Below are positions 17,793 through 27,410 of a DNA stretch of 40,238 nt, piece by piece. Under the pieces are notes generated by a model. The model did no database searches, was not told the origin of the DNA, and saw nothing but the letters and a program-made list of their open reading frames with translations. The DNA comes from a virus: positions 1 through 40,238 of IMG/VR virus record IMGVR_UViG_3300044955_000033; one strand, given 5' to 3'. The number at the start of each line of letters is the position of its first letter. Within the stretch, counting starts at the first letter, position 1. Made by a program: the position numbers and the translations under genes.

Positions 17793-18662
17793 ATGGCTGA
17801 TACAATTACAGACACTTCAACTGCATTAGATGGCCTAACCGGCGATGCTGGGCAGGTTACAGGTTCAGAATCATCTCTTTCTAACTGGGCTGGTGACTAC
17901 GTTACTGACATGCTTGGCCGTGGCTGGGCAATGGCAGATGAAGGCTACCAAGCCTATGAAGGCCCACTAACTGCGGGTGAATCGACCCTGCAGGGTCAGG
18001 CGTTTTCTGGTCTAGCTAACCTAACTATTCCTACTGGGCAGCAGACTACTTTTGATCAGCAGTCTTTCACCGATCCGGGTGTTGCCCAGCAGTACATGAA
18101 CCCTTATGTAAATGCAGCATTGCAGCCTCAGCTAGATGAGCTACGTCGTCAGGCGCAGATCTCTCGCGTTAATCAGGCTGGTCAGCTAACTAAAGCTGGT
18201 GCTTACGGAGGTTCTCGTCAGGCTCTTGCCGATGCCGAATTGACTAGGGGTATGCTAGCTAACATGGCCGGTGTAACAGGTCAGGGCTACCGCGACGCTT
18301 ACAACCAAGCACAGCAGCAGTTCAACGCAGAACAGAACCTAGGTCTACAGGGTGCACAGAACGCACAGCAGTATGGTCTAGCGGCTCTAGCAGCTCAGGG
18401 AGCTGGCGGTGCGCAGCAGCGTGATATTGAACAGCAGGGTATGACGGCTGATCTACAGCAGTTTAACGAAGAGCGCGACTTCCCATACAAGCAGGTGCAG
18501 TACATGCAGTCGCTACTTCAGGGTCTACCTCTTGCAGCGCAGAGCTACAGCTACTCGCAGCCTAGTACACTTTCTAACCTACTTAGCAGTGCTGGTGGTG
18601 TGGCTGATCTGTATGACACTATCTTTGGTGGTACTAGCGATACTTCTGGAGGCGAAGCATGA
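17793..18662 (+). CDS. Internal virion/DNA-transfer-like protein
   Basis: 289 residues, rich in Gln/Ala. The centre has the recurring marine-podovirus signature QQYMNPYVNAALQPQLDELR followed by NQAGQLTKAGAYGGSRQALA and GQGYRDAYNQAQQQFNAEQN, a long helical segment. The C-terminus (SNLLSSAGGVADLYDTIFGG) is a small Gly-rich helix. In related phages proteins with this signature lie among internal virion genes and are treated as ejection or internal core proteins. It overlaps the next start (ATGA). The role is inferred from that pattern and the operon. Confidence 0.7.
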   Translation: MADTITDTSTALDGLTGDAGQVTGSESSLSNWAGDYVTDMLGRGWAMADEGYQAYEGPLTAGESTLQGQAFSGLANLTIPTGQQTTFDQQSFTDPGVAQQYMNPYVNAALQPQLDELRRQAQISRVNQAGQLTKAGAYGGSRQALADAELTRGMLANMAGVTGQGYRDAYNQAQQQFNAEQNLGLQGAQNAQQYGLAALAAQGAGGAQQRDIEQQGMTADLQQFNEERDFPYKQVQYMQSLLQGLPLAAQSYSYSQPSTLSNLLSSAGGVADLYDTIFGGTSDTSGGEA

Positions 18663-20695
18663 ACGGCGGAATCGAAAACCTAGTGCAGCAGAAAATAGAC
18701 GTGTACCGCTCTAAGCCTGAAGCACTACAGAAGAGCTACGCACAGAACCAACAGCTTATTGACCTGTTAGCACTACAGAAGATTAAGTCTGAGAAAGAGT
18801 CGGCGGCACGTCAGATGCAGATGCAGGCTCAACAGAACCCACAGACTGTAGCACAACAGCGTGAGCAGCAGCTTATGCAGATGACTCAGAACGAGATGGC
18901 TCAACAGCAGGCTGGCGTACTACGACAGAAACAAGCGCAACAACAGCGTGCTATGCAGGCTCCACGCCCACCCATGCCACAAGGTATCGCAGGTGTTCCA
19001 GCACCTAACATGGCTCGAATGGCTACAGGCGGCGTAGTTGGTTTTGCTAACGGTTCTGAAGACCCAATTAACGCAGCCGATATCCGTGGCCCAGAGCCAA
19101 TGCTAGATACATCAGACATCGAAGCTCGTGTTAAAGCTGCACGCTCAATGGAAGAGAAAAAGAACATCGTTAAGCAGGCTATCAATGCAGGCGAGATCAC
19201 TCCTAAAGTAGGTGGTCGCATGTTAGGTATTCCTGAAGATGTTATGGCAAAGAGCGATGAGCGTCTTAAACCTATATCTCAGAAGATTGGTGAAGGTATA
19301 GGTGCGACTATTGAAGGTATCAGCGATGTAGCTACTACACAGATACCCGAAGGTACCCTATTCGACCTACTCAACCCTGCAGAATACGCAGATGAAGCTG
19401 TGGCTCTTGGTAAGAACATTTACAAAGGTATCACTGACAGCGGTCGTGGTGGAGAGACTCAAGTACCGACTACACCTCCTCCTGCCCCAATCGACACTGT
19501 AGAGCCTAGTGGTGACACAGCCGATTCCTTTGGCGTGCTAAAAACTGATGCTAAACCTGCTCCAGCACCTAAAGCTGGTGGTATAGCCGATCTTATGCCT
19601 ACTAGCACTACTGCACGTACTGGTACAGGTTATAAAGATAAGTCGATTGAAGACTTCAATCAGAACCTTATTACCGACGCTGACAGTATGAAAGAGCTTA
19701 TGGGTCAGTTCGACAAACCTGAGCTTGAGATTCCGGGCTTCGAGGATATTCAGACTAAGTACATGGACCCCGCACGTCAGTGGTCTATGGATAGCTTGGC
19801 CGATACGCCTGAGCAGAAGGCTCGTATCCAGAAGATGATGGAAGAGCGTCAAAGTGCATATGACCGTATTAACGACCCAGAGCGTAATAAACGTCGTGCG
19901 CTTATTAATCGTCTAATCGCGGCTGGTGGCTCACGTACTGGTGGTAACATGTTTAAGAACATGGCTACAGCAGGCCAACGCACTGAGAACATTCAGGATC
20001 GTAACATTCTTACTGCAGCTAAAGACATGCAAGACTTTGAGCTTGCTAACATCATTAACCCAGAGCGTGAGAACCGTAAAGCTGCTACGCAATACGGCGC
20101 TAGCTTAGGTAATGTAGGTCTACAGCAGGAAGGTACAGCGGCTCTGAACCGATACAAAACTGACGCACAAGATCGTGCTACAGGTATCGCTGGTGTTATC
20201 GCTAACCAGAAAGCTGAGATGCAGGGTGCCATTGATCTTGCCAAGGTTAACGCTCAAGAACATGCTAACTTGCTAACACAGCAACGTAACGAGTTCGACA
20301 AGCTATTGGCACAATACCGCCTAACTACTACTGACATGGTAGAAGCCCAGCAGCAGATGGTAGATCAGGAAGCAGCACTTAAAGATCGCCTAGGTGGTAC
20401 CGGTGATCCACGTATTGTATCTGCCCTAGACGAATACACTGAACTACAAACTAAGTTCGTGAAAGAAGGTCGCCCTGCAGGTATGGAAGCTGGAGTAAAT
20501 GCAGCTAAACAGCGCCTAGATAGCCTAATCCGTTCTAATCCGCAGATTAAAGCTATTGCAGAGCAGATTATAAATCTACGTATGCAGCAGAAGTTCTTAC
20601 AGGAACGTCTCGGATATGGTAAAAATAGCACAGTGGAATCCGGTGGTTTCAATCTAGAAGATCTAATCAATGACTCTACGATAACACCACAGTAA
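18659..20695 (+). CDS. Internal virion protein with coiled coils, 678 residues
   Basis: It starts within the previous stop (ATGA). Residues ~25-110 form a Gln/Met-rich coil (QREQQLMQMTQNEMAQQQAG), followed by a Pro-rich piece (PRPPMPQGIAGVP) and MATGGVVGFANG, echoing the FANGG motifs of the upstream protein. A Pro/Ala linker lies near 270-320, then long charged helices with heptad character (QKARIQKMMEERQSAYDRIN; VEAQQQMVDQEAALKDRLGG). There are no catalytic motifs or signal peptide. The protein probably belongs with its neighbours to the internal core or ejection apparatus. Confidence 0.68.
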   Translation: MNGGIENLVQQKIDVYRSKPEALQKSYAQNQQLIDLLALQKIKSEKESAARQMQMQAQQNPQTVAQQREQQLMQMTQNEMAQQQAGVLRQKQAQQQRAMQAPRPPMPQGIAGVPAPNMARMATGGVVGFANGSEDPINAADIRGPEPMLDTSDIEARVKAARSMEEKKNIVKQAINAGEITPKVGGRMLGIPEDVMAKSDERLKPISQKIGEGIGATIEGISDVATTQIPEGTLFDLLNPAEYADEAVALGKNIYKGITDSGRGGETQVPTTPPPAPIDTVEPSGDTADSFGVLKTDAKPAPAPKAGGIADLMPTSTTARTGTGYKDKSIEDFNQNLITDADSMKELMGQFDKPELEIPGFEDIQTKYMDPARQWSMDSLADTPEQKARIQKMMEERQSAYDRINDPERNKRRALINRLIAAGGSRTGGNMFKNMATAGQRTENIQDRNILTAAKDMQDFELANIINPERENRKAATQYGASLGNVGLQQEGTAALNRYKTDAQDRATGIAGVIANQKAEMQGAIDLAKVNAQEHANLLTQQRNEFDKLLAQYRLTTTDMVEAQQQMVDQEAALKDRLGGTGDPRIVSALDEYTELQTKFVKEGRPAGMEAGVNAAKQRLDSLIRSNPQIKAIAEQIINLRMQQKFLQERLGYGKNSTVESGGFNLEDLINDSTITPQ

Positions 20696-20714
20696 TAACC
20701 TGTAGGAAAACAAG

Positions 20715-23700
20715 ATGGCACAGTATTCGGTAGTCGCTTCTGACGGTAAGACATATACACTAGACTCAGTAGAGGGTCTAACCAAGGAGCAGGCTAAGGC
20801 CGTAGTTGAGGGTAAGCTGCAAGCACAGCAAAGCCGAGACGCTATCGAATATGCCAAGAACTACGACGAGTACACTCCAGTAGTCGATGACCTAGAAGAG
20901 CTGATCAAAGGTGTTCCACGTGGTGCCGTTAATATCGGTGAGCTTGCGGCTCTAGGTATCTCAGAAGGTCTAGGCGCAGACGAAGAAACTCGCCAGTCTA
21001 TTAAAGACGTAGCCGAATCGGCTCGTAGCCCATTCGCTGCTGATACTGGTCCGGGTGGTGATACCGTTGGTGGTATGATCGGTGAAGGTCTAGGTTCTAT
21101 GGTTCCTATGGCGGCTATGGCTCTTACTGGCCCCGTAGGTTTTGGTGCCGCCGCTGCTACTGGTATAGCCGCTGGCGCTGGTGAAGCTACAGAACGTGCA
21201 CGTGCTGCTGGCGCATCTGAAGAAGACATCGATACTGCTGGCCTATCTGGTGCGGCTATCGGTGCAACTGAGATGTTGCCTATCTTCCGATTCCTCAATC
21301 GCGGTGGTAAGGAAATTGCCCAGAACTTCGCTGACAAAGTTTGGCGTTACGTTGGCTCTGCTACAGAAGAAGGTGTACAGGAAGCCGCAGCTGCTATGGC
21401 ACAAAACATGGTCGAGCAGCAGGTATACAACCCAGACGCAGATATCCTAAACCTAGACGTTGCTGCAGAAGGTGGTGTCGGCGCTACTGTCGGTGCTATC
21501 ACTCAGGGTCTTGTCGATTTAGCGATGCGTGGTAAACGTCGTGGTCTAACGGCGGGCGAAGAACCTACTCCAGAAACTGAAGAAGAGCGTAACGCTAGGA
21601 TTCAGACTCGTATAGGCGATAAAGCTAGTCGCTTGGGTGTAGACCGTGAAGACGGTCAAATGGATATGTTCGGACTATCCGATGCCATGGGCCCAGAAGC
21701 TCCTGCACGTGCAGAAGAAGAGTTAGTAGACGAAGAGCCTACACCTGAAGGCTTACCTATCGATGACCTATTCCCTGAGACGTTAGAGCAAGATATCGAT
21801 TCACCATTCCGTACACCATTCGGTGAGTTCGGTGAGCGCAATATCCCTGCAGATAAGCAGCTGTCTATTGTAGAAGATCAGACAACACCAGAAGAACTAC
21901 TAGACCCAGAGCTACGTCGATACAAAGCCGCTGCACGCCAAAAGCAGTTAGAAGCTAAATCGGCTACGGATGAGAAGCCTAAGAACGAAGTAGAGGCTCG
22001 TAAAGAAGAGACTCAGGCGCAGCTAGATGAAGCTGTGGATACTAAGAAGGCCCAGCTCGAAGCTATTATGGGTATGCAAGCGCAGGACCAAGCGCAGGCA
22101 GCTAGAGATGTACAGGCAGCTAACATGCAGATGCAGGGGCGTAGTGAGCCTCAAATGGATCTCTTCCCAGAGACACGCACTGCTCAACCAGCGCAGCAGC
22201 CGAAAGCCGAAACCCCTACTAGGGAAGAAGCCAAGCCAGACCCACGACAAGGTGACTTGTTAACAGGTCGTGCTGGACAACTACCAAACGTACCAGCCAC
22301 GCAATTCGACACTGTAGAGCCTCAAGAGTTGTTAGATCCACGTATGCGTGCGGCTAAGTTAGCTGCCCAACGTAAACAACAAGAAGCTGGCCCTGCGGCA
22401 CGTATGGCAGAGCGCCGTGCGGCCCAACAGCAACAGGAAGCTCAACAGCGTTCAGCACAACAAGCTGAAGCATACAGAGGTCAACAGGCAACTGAGCAAG
22501 GTAGAGCGGCGCAAATGGCGCAAGATACCGGCACTCCGCAGCCTGATATGTTTGGTGGGGTACGTGGTCAAGTTACGCCAGAGCCTGCAGCGCAGACAGC
22601 TACGACACCGCGTGTCATAACTAAAGAAATGCTGGACAACGCACGTATCCTACCAGCCGCACCAATCCGTAAACGCGTTACTGGTAAAGACATCAATGAT
22701 CCAGCGGTACAACAGGATCTACGTAACTTTGCTAACAATAAGTCTGTCTCTGCTACAGCTAAAGCAGGCGTTAATAAACTGTTGCAAGATGCGCAACAGC
22801 AAGGTGATCTGTTCGAACAACCAAAACGCCAACCTAAACCTGAAGTTGTACAAGAACCTGTACAGGAGGTTAAAGATGGAACAGCCGAAACTAAGCCTAC
22901 CCGAGTTCGAGCTAGCTCTACAGATCGCGGACGAAGCGATGAGCAGCGAGGAAGAACACCTAGTGCTAGACCTGCCGGAAAGCCTAGAGCACCTGAACGC
23001 AAACGATTGGCGGAAGATAAGCCGGTTCCTAGTAAGCCTGCAAGAAGAGCAGTACGAGTCGACGATACACTAGAGCAGAAGCCTGCTCCTAAACGTATTA
23101 CTAAGCCGAAAGCTAAGAAAGAAGAAAAGCCTAAAGCTAAGTACGGTCGTGTAGCCTCTGGTGTTACTAACTGGAAAGATCGTGAACCTACTAAACCCCG
23201 TTATGTGTTCCGCCAAGCAGAGAGCATGGTGCCGTATGACCCACGTTTTGACGTTAAGAATAAACCGAAGCGTGACAAGGTAGCGGCAGAAGAGCGTGTA
23301 GAGCGTGCAGATGTTAGTGGTACTTATGGTGAACAGCGTTCACAGCTACGTGTTCTATTGGCACCAAAGGGCACACTAGATGTAAACCCAGCTCTTGAGA
23401 ACCATGAGGTTACAGATAACCTGCCAGAGTCAGATAACGCTGCGATCATATCTGTTATTAAGAACACACGTGATCCGGGCGCTAAAAAGACTAACGAGGC
23501 ATGGGCTGCACGTAATTACTTCGTAAACTCTAAACATGACCGCTTCATCGATAACCTAGTTTTGTTGGGCTACGACCTCGCCAACGGTACAGCTAAGACT
23601 AAGAGCGTATATAACTGGGTGTCTAAGAACCTAAGCCCAGAAGCTAAGGCTATCGTCGATAAGTGGACTAAGCGTTTCGATGCTGAGAACAAGCACGCTG

Positions 23701-26700
23701 CCCATTATGTTAACCGCCTTGACACTGTGATTAAGAGCAATCGTAAGGCAGCTACGGCGGCAGAACAGCAACTACGTAAAGAGACTATGGGTGACATGGA
23801 CGAGTTCCGTGACTCTATGCAGGATCTACGTAATATCGATGCCCCCGAAACTACAGGACTAAACGATATCGAAGACATCTTCGGCCCACTGTTCCGCAAA
23901 GAGCTTGCTAAGATTGATCCTTCTGCCGCTACACTACAGACTATCCACCCAGACGTTTCGGAAGCGTTGATGCGTGGTGAACTACAGCGTGCTCTATTAC
24001 TTGTTGGTGAGACTAACCCTAACAAGCAGGTGCAGGCACTAGCTAAGAAACTAGCTAGTATGGTCGGCACTACAAAAGTGGTAATGGTAGACAACATAAG
24101 CGACTACTTACCAGAAGTTAAAGGTGACGATATCCTTGGTTACTACTACCCACGTACTAACACTATCGTTATCCGCAGTGATGCGGCTTCTACCCATACT
24201 CTATTGCACGAGATGATGCACGCGGCTACTAAGTTTACGTTGGTTAAACAGGGGCACCCTGTAACACGTCAGCTAGATACTATATTCAAAGAAGCCCGCA
24301 CTGCTGCACAAAAACTATATGGTAAAGAGAACATCGAGAAGGATATCTATGGTCTTACTGACCTAGATGAGTTCGTAGCTGAGTCTATGACTGACCCAGA
24401 GATGCAGAAGTTCTTAAGTCGAATCAAGTCAGATGGTGGCAAGGTAAATCTATGGGACCGTTTCGTTAACGCCGTAGCTAACCTAGTGCGCAACATGTTG
24501 GGCTACCCATCTAAACCGCCGTTCTCTAGTGCTATGGCTGACGTTGACCACTTAGTGAATACAATCCTTGCACCTGCTCCTCGCTACATTAACGCTAACG
24601 GTAACGCCTACAAGTCTAGTGATGAGATAGCTAACGATATCGGTGGTATGGTCGCTAAAGAGTACAACAAGACTGCTGGCACTAGACTGAAAGCCGTATG
24701 GGAAGCGGTAGCAGGATCGGCTCGTGCCATCCCTAGCTGGTTGCTACCTACTAACGCCTTGGTCGATTTGGTTAAAGACAAAATCCCAGCTGCGTTACAG
24801 CTTGATAAGTTGATCCATGCACAGAGTGGTGAGCTGGCTAAATACGCTAGTATTAACGAAGCTACTATTAAGAAAGTACAGACTTGGAACAACAAGCATG
24901 GTACTGAGCACGGTAAACTACTTAAAGCTGTCATAGCCGAAAGTACCGTTGCAGAGGTAGACCCTTCCCTTACTCGTAAAGAAGCTGAGGCTAAGTATGT
25001 ACTTCAAGGTACTACTATCCCAGACCAAGAGAAGTTGGATGTATGGTCTAAGCTACAGGAGCCATGGTCACGTCTTAAGTCAGTTGGCGGTGCAGAGATT
25101 TATCAGACCATGCGCAACTCGTACAAGATGTACTTCGATAAGATTCTTAACGACCTTAACGTGCAGCTAGGTGAGACTGTTACTGACCCTGCTATGTTGA
25201 AGCAGATTCGTGAAGTTGTTGCTAAGACACACATCATAGACCCTTACTTCCCATTGGCACGCACTGGTCGTTTTTGGGTTAAGTACACTGCTACCGATAA
25301 CAACGGTCAGCCAGATACGTACCAAGAAGCGTTTGAGTCAGAAGCAGAGCGTCAGGCGGCTATTGAAGAGCTTAAAGGGTTAGGTGCTAAGGACTTCGAA
25401 ACTTACGTTGTAGATAGCAACAAAGACTTTAAGAAGGCTCCACCTGCATCGTTCATGGCCGATTTGAATAAGACGCTAGCAGCCAACAAAGCTAGTAAAG
25501 AACTTAAAGAAGCTGTAACTAACCTGTTCCTAGACTCGTTACCTGCACATTCATTTATGAAGTCGTTTAAGCGACGTGAGCGTGTTAGCGGTTTCGACTC
25601 TGATGCTATTGGGGTATTTGAAAAACGTATCCACGCATTGTCCCATCAAGCGGTAGCACTAAAATACGGCGCCCAGCTACAGGCACTACAGAACGAACTA
25701 GAACAGTCCAAACGCGAAGAGTTTAAAGACGATCTTAAGACGCAAGAGTACATCGATATGCTTGTCGATGCTGCAGACTTCGCACGCTCACCAAACATTG
25801 CCAACTGGTCTAAACGTATGACTACTGGCTTGTTCGGTATGACCCTCGGTGCCAACATCTCTGCGGCTTTCGTTAACATGTCACAGGTACCTATGGTAGT
25901 CGGCCCACAGCTAAGTGCTGAATACGGCATGGTTAACACTACTAAAGCGTTGAACAACGCCATGCGATTGTTCATAGGTAGTGGCACTAACCGTAAAGTT
26001 GATGTTATGACTGGTGAAGGTCTTAAGAAGGTTGATGCTCGTGCTATGCCGGGTATGGACAACGTCGATTTCGCTGAGATGAAGAAGAATCCTAAGACTC
26101 GTAAGCTAGCAGAGGATATGGAAGCGTTTGTAGAGGGTATGACTGAGATGGGTCAGCTTAACCGCTCCATCACTAACGATATCCTAGACTTTGACAACTC
26201 CCTAGGTCTTGCACGTAAGGTCAATGCTGTAAGTGGTTTCTTGTTCCACCACGCGGAGCGCTTCAACCGTCAGGTTACTCTTGCTGCGGCGTACCAGCTT
26301 AAACTGGATGCGCTACGTGCAGATAAGAACAACACTATGACCGAAGAGCAGATGCGTAAGGTAGCACTAGAAGATGCTGTAGTACGTTCAGACCTATACC
26401 ACGGTTCGGTACACGCTGCAGCAGCACCTAAGCTGACTCGTGACAACATCGGTCGAGTACTGGCACTCTACAAACGCTACGGTTTGTCTCAGTACTACAT
26501 GATGTACAACATCGCTAAGAACATCAAAGATCCAGAAGCTCGTGCCCTAGGTCTCAAGCAGGCTGGTTACTTGTTAGCAGGTACATCAGTAGTAGCTGGC
26601 CTACACGGTATGCCACTCTACGGTATCTTCAGCATGTTGTACGATATGTTCAACGAAGACGACGAAGACGATTTCGATACTATGGTACGTAAGGCCACTG

Positions 26701-27410
26701 GTGAGCTTGCATTTAACGGTGCGGGTAACGCCTTGTTCGGTTGGGATATGGCTAGCCGTATGGGTCTATCGGACCTTCTATTCCGTGACCCGTTCATGGC
26801 AGATGAGAAAACATCTGTGCAGATACTGATAGAACAATTAGGTGGTCCGGCATTAGGTATCGCTAACAACATCGAACGTGGTATCACTAAGATCTACGAA
26901 GGCGACACTGTTAAGGGTATTGAGGCTATCTCGCCAGCGGCTCTACGTAACGTGATAAAGTCAGTTCGCTACGTATCTGATGAGGCTAATATCACTAACT
27001 CCCGTGGTGCTGTAATCACAGATGACCTAGACGCTATGGAGCTTATCGGTCAGTTCATGGGCTTTGCGCCTGCACGTTATGCACAACAATCGGCTAAGAA
27101 CAACAACGAGATGCGTAAAGATAAGAACGTCAACGCCGAGTCATCTAAACTCAAACGTCGTGCATACATGGCTATCAAGGTAGGTGACTACACTGAGTAC
27201 CGTAACATCATCGACGAGATTAGGGCGTTCAACAGACGCAACCCTACAGTTGCTATTGATGCAGATTCTCTTAACAAGTCATTGAAAGCGAGTGATCGTA
27301 CTACTCGTGAGATGATTAACGGTATCTCTATTAGCAACCGTCGTAGACTAGAAGCAACACGTAGTCTGGATGAGTTCAGTGATGAAGTGACAGTGTGGGA
27401 CTTCCTCTAG
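20715..27410 (+). CDS. Giant polyvalent virion protein with HExxH peptidase motif and PLxRFG-like region, 2231 residues
   Basis: AGGAAAA precedes the start. An N-terminal GKTYTLDSVEGLTKEQAK segment is followed by membrane-like Gly/Ala helices (about 115-155) and ATEEGVQEAAAAMAQNM (module at 150-271, paralogous to one in the 1970-residue protein). A long Gln/Ala/Lys/Pro linker (about 290-800) carries five Q-x-D-(L/M)-(F/L) motifs at residues 315, 480, 512, 609 and 696. HEMMH at 1165-1169, with Glu1223 in DEFVAES as possible third ligand, suggests a gluzincin-like metallopeptidase. PLARTGRF at 1513-1520 matches the PLxRFG region of large phage polyvalent proteins. The C-terminal part has further hydrophobic helices (LLAGTSVVAGLHGMPLYGIF). 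Such proteins are probably carried in the virion and injected. The stop shares CTAG with the convergent minus-strand gene. Confidence 0.8.
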   Translation: MAQYSVVASDGKTYTLDSVEGLTKEQAKAVVEGKLQAQQSRDAIEYAKNYDEYTPVVDDLEELIKGVPRGAVNIGELAALGISEGLGADEETRQSIKDVAESARSPFAADTGPGGDTVGGMIGEGLGSMVPMAAMALTGPVGFGAAAATGIAAGAGEATERARAAGASEEDIDTAGLSGAAIGATEMLPIFRFLNRGGKEIAQNFADKVWRYVGSATEEGVQEAAAAMAQNMVEQQVYNPDADILNLDVAAEGGVGATVGAITQGLVDLAMRGKRRGLTAGEEPTPETEEERNARIQTRIGDKASRLGVDREDGQMDMFGLSDAMGPEAPARAEEELVDEEPTPEGLPIDDLFPETLEQDIDSPFRTPFGEFGERNIPADKQLSIVEDQTTPEELLDPELRRYKAAARQKQLEAKSATDEKPKNEVEARKEETQAQLDEAVDTKKAQLEAIMGMQAQDQAQAARDVQAANMQMQGRSEPQMDLFPETRTAQPAQQPKAETPTREEAKPDPRQGDLLTGRAGQLPNVPATQFDTVEPQELLDPRMRAAKLAAQRKQQEAGPAARMAERRAAQQQQEAQQRSAQQAEAYRGQQATEQGRAAQMAQDTGTPQPDMFGGVRGQVTPEPAAQTATTPRVITKEMLDNARILPAAPIRKRVTGKDINDPAVQQDLRNFANNKSVSATAKAGVNKLLQDAQQQGDLFEQPKRQPKPEVVQEPVQEVKDGTAETKPTRVRASSTDRGRSDEQRGRTPSARPAGKPRAPERKRLAEDKPVPSKPARRAVRVDDTLEQKPAPKRITKPKAKKEEKPKAKYGRVASGVTNWKDREPTKPRYVFRQAESMVPYDPRFDVKNKPKRDKVAAEERVERADVSGTYGEQRSQLRVLLAPKGTLDVNPALENHEVTDNLPESDNAAIISVIKNTRDPGAKKTNEAWAARNYFVNSKHDRFIDNLVLLGYDLANGTAKTKSVYNWVSKNLSPEAKAIVDKWTKRFDAENKHAAHYVNRLDTVIKSNRKAATAAEQQLRKETMGDMDEFRDSMQDLRNIDAPETTGLNDIEDIFGPLFRKELAKIDPSAATLQTIHPDVSEALMRGELQRALLLVGETNPNKQVQALAKKLASMVGTTKVVMVDNISDYLPEVKGDDILGYYYPRTNTIVIRSDAASTHTLLHEMMHAATKFTLVKQGHPVTRQLDTIFKEARTAAQKLYGKENIEKDIYGLTDLDEFVAESMTDPEMQKFLSRIKSDGGKVNLWDRFVNAVANLVRNMLGYPSKPPFSSAMADVDHLVNTILAPAPRYINANGNAYKSSDEIANDIGGMVAKEYNKTAGTRLKAVWEAVAGSARAIPSWLLPTNALVDLVKDKIPAALQLDKLIHAQSGELAKYASINEATIKKVQTWNNKHGTEHGKLLKAVIAESTVAEVDPSLTRKEAEAKYVLQGTTIPDQEKLDVWSKLQEPWSRLKSVGGAEIYQTMRNSYKMYFDKILNDLNVQLGETVTDPAMLKQIREVVAKTHIIDPYFPLARTGRFWVKYTATDNNGQPDTYQEAFESEAERQAAIEELKGLGAKDFETYVVDSNKDFKKAPPASFMADLNKTLAANKASKELKEAVTNLFLDSLPAHSFMKSFKRRERVSGFDSDAIGVFEKRIHALSHQAVALKYGAQLQALQNELEQSKREEFKDDLKTQEYIDMLVDAADFARSPNIANWSKRMTTGLFGMTLGANISAAFVNMSQVPMVVGPQLSAEYGMVNTTKALNNAMRLFIGSGTNRKVDVMTGEGLKKVDARAMPGMDNVDFAEMKKNPKTRKLAEDMEAFVEGMTEMGQLNRSITNDILDFDNSLGLARKVNAVSGFLFHHAERFNRQVTLAAAYQLKLDALRADKNNTMTEEQMRKVALEDAVVRSDLYHGSVHAAAAPKLTRDNIGRVLALYKRYGLSQYYMMYNIAKNIKDPEARALGLKQAGYLLAGTSVVAGLHGMPLYGIFSMLYDMFNEDDEDDFDTMVRKATGELAFNGAGNALFGWDMASRMGLSDLLFRDPFMADEKTSVQILIEQLGGPALGIANNIERGITKIYEGDTVKGIEAISPAALRNVIKSVRYVSDEANITNSRGAVITDDLDAMELIGQFMGFAPARYAQQSAKNNNEMRKDKNVNAESSKLKRRAYMAIKVGDYTEYRNIIDEIRAFNRRNPTVAIDADSLNKSLKASDRTTREMINGISISNRRRLEATRSLDEFSDEVTVWDFL
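22876..23073 (+). CDS. Overprinted 65-residue protein inside the giant gene
   Basis: A second reading frame inside codons ~721-787 of the 2231-residue gene. AGGAGGT (22864-22870) lies five bases before ATG 22876, the best ribosome-binding site in this gene. The 65-residue product looks like a folded acidic helical protein: LSLPEFELALQIADEAM, then LPESLEHLNANDWRKISRFL and QEEQYESTIH at the end. The host frame here encodes only a Lys/Arg/Pro-rich linker, as expected if the inner frame is the constrained one. The E-x-L-x-x-L-x-x-x-D-W pattern near the C-terminus recalls small phage proteins I have seen, but I cannot name a family. Confidence 0.68.
   Translation: MEQPKLSLPEFELALQIADEAMSSEEEHLVLDLPESLEHLNANDWRKISRFLVSLQEEQYESTIH

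Noticed and set aside
20861-21337. 158-codon open frame on the minus strand opposite the giant virion gene
   Set aside because: Low-complexity Ser/Ala/Pro product, no ribosome-binding site; it mirrors the codon bias of the plus-strand gene. The same holds for other long minus-strand frames at 22568-23002 and 25646-26062.
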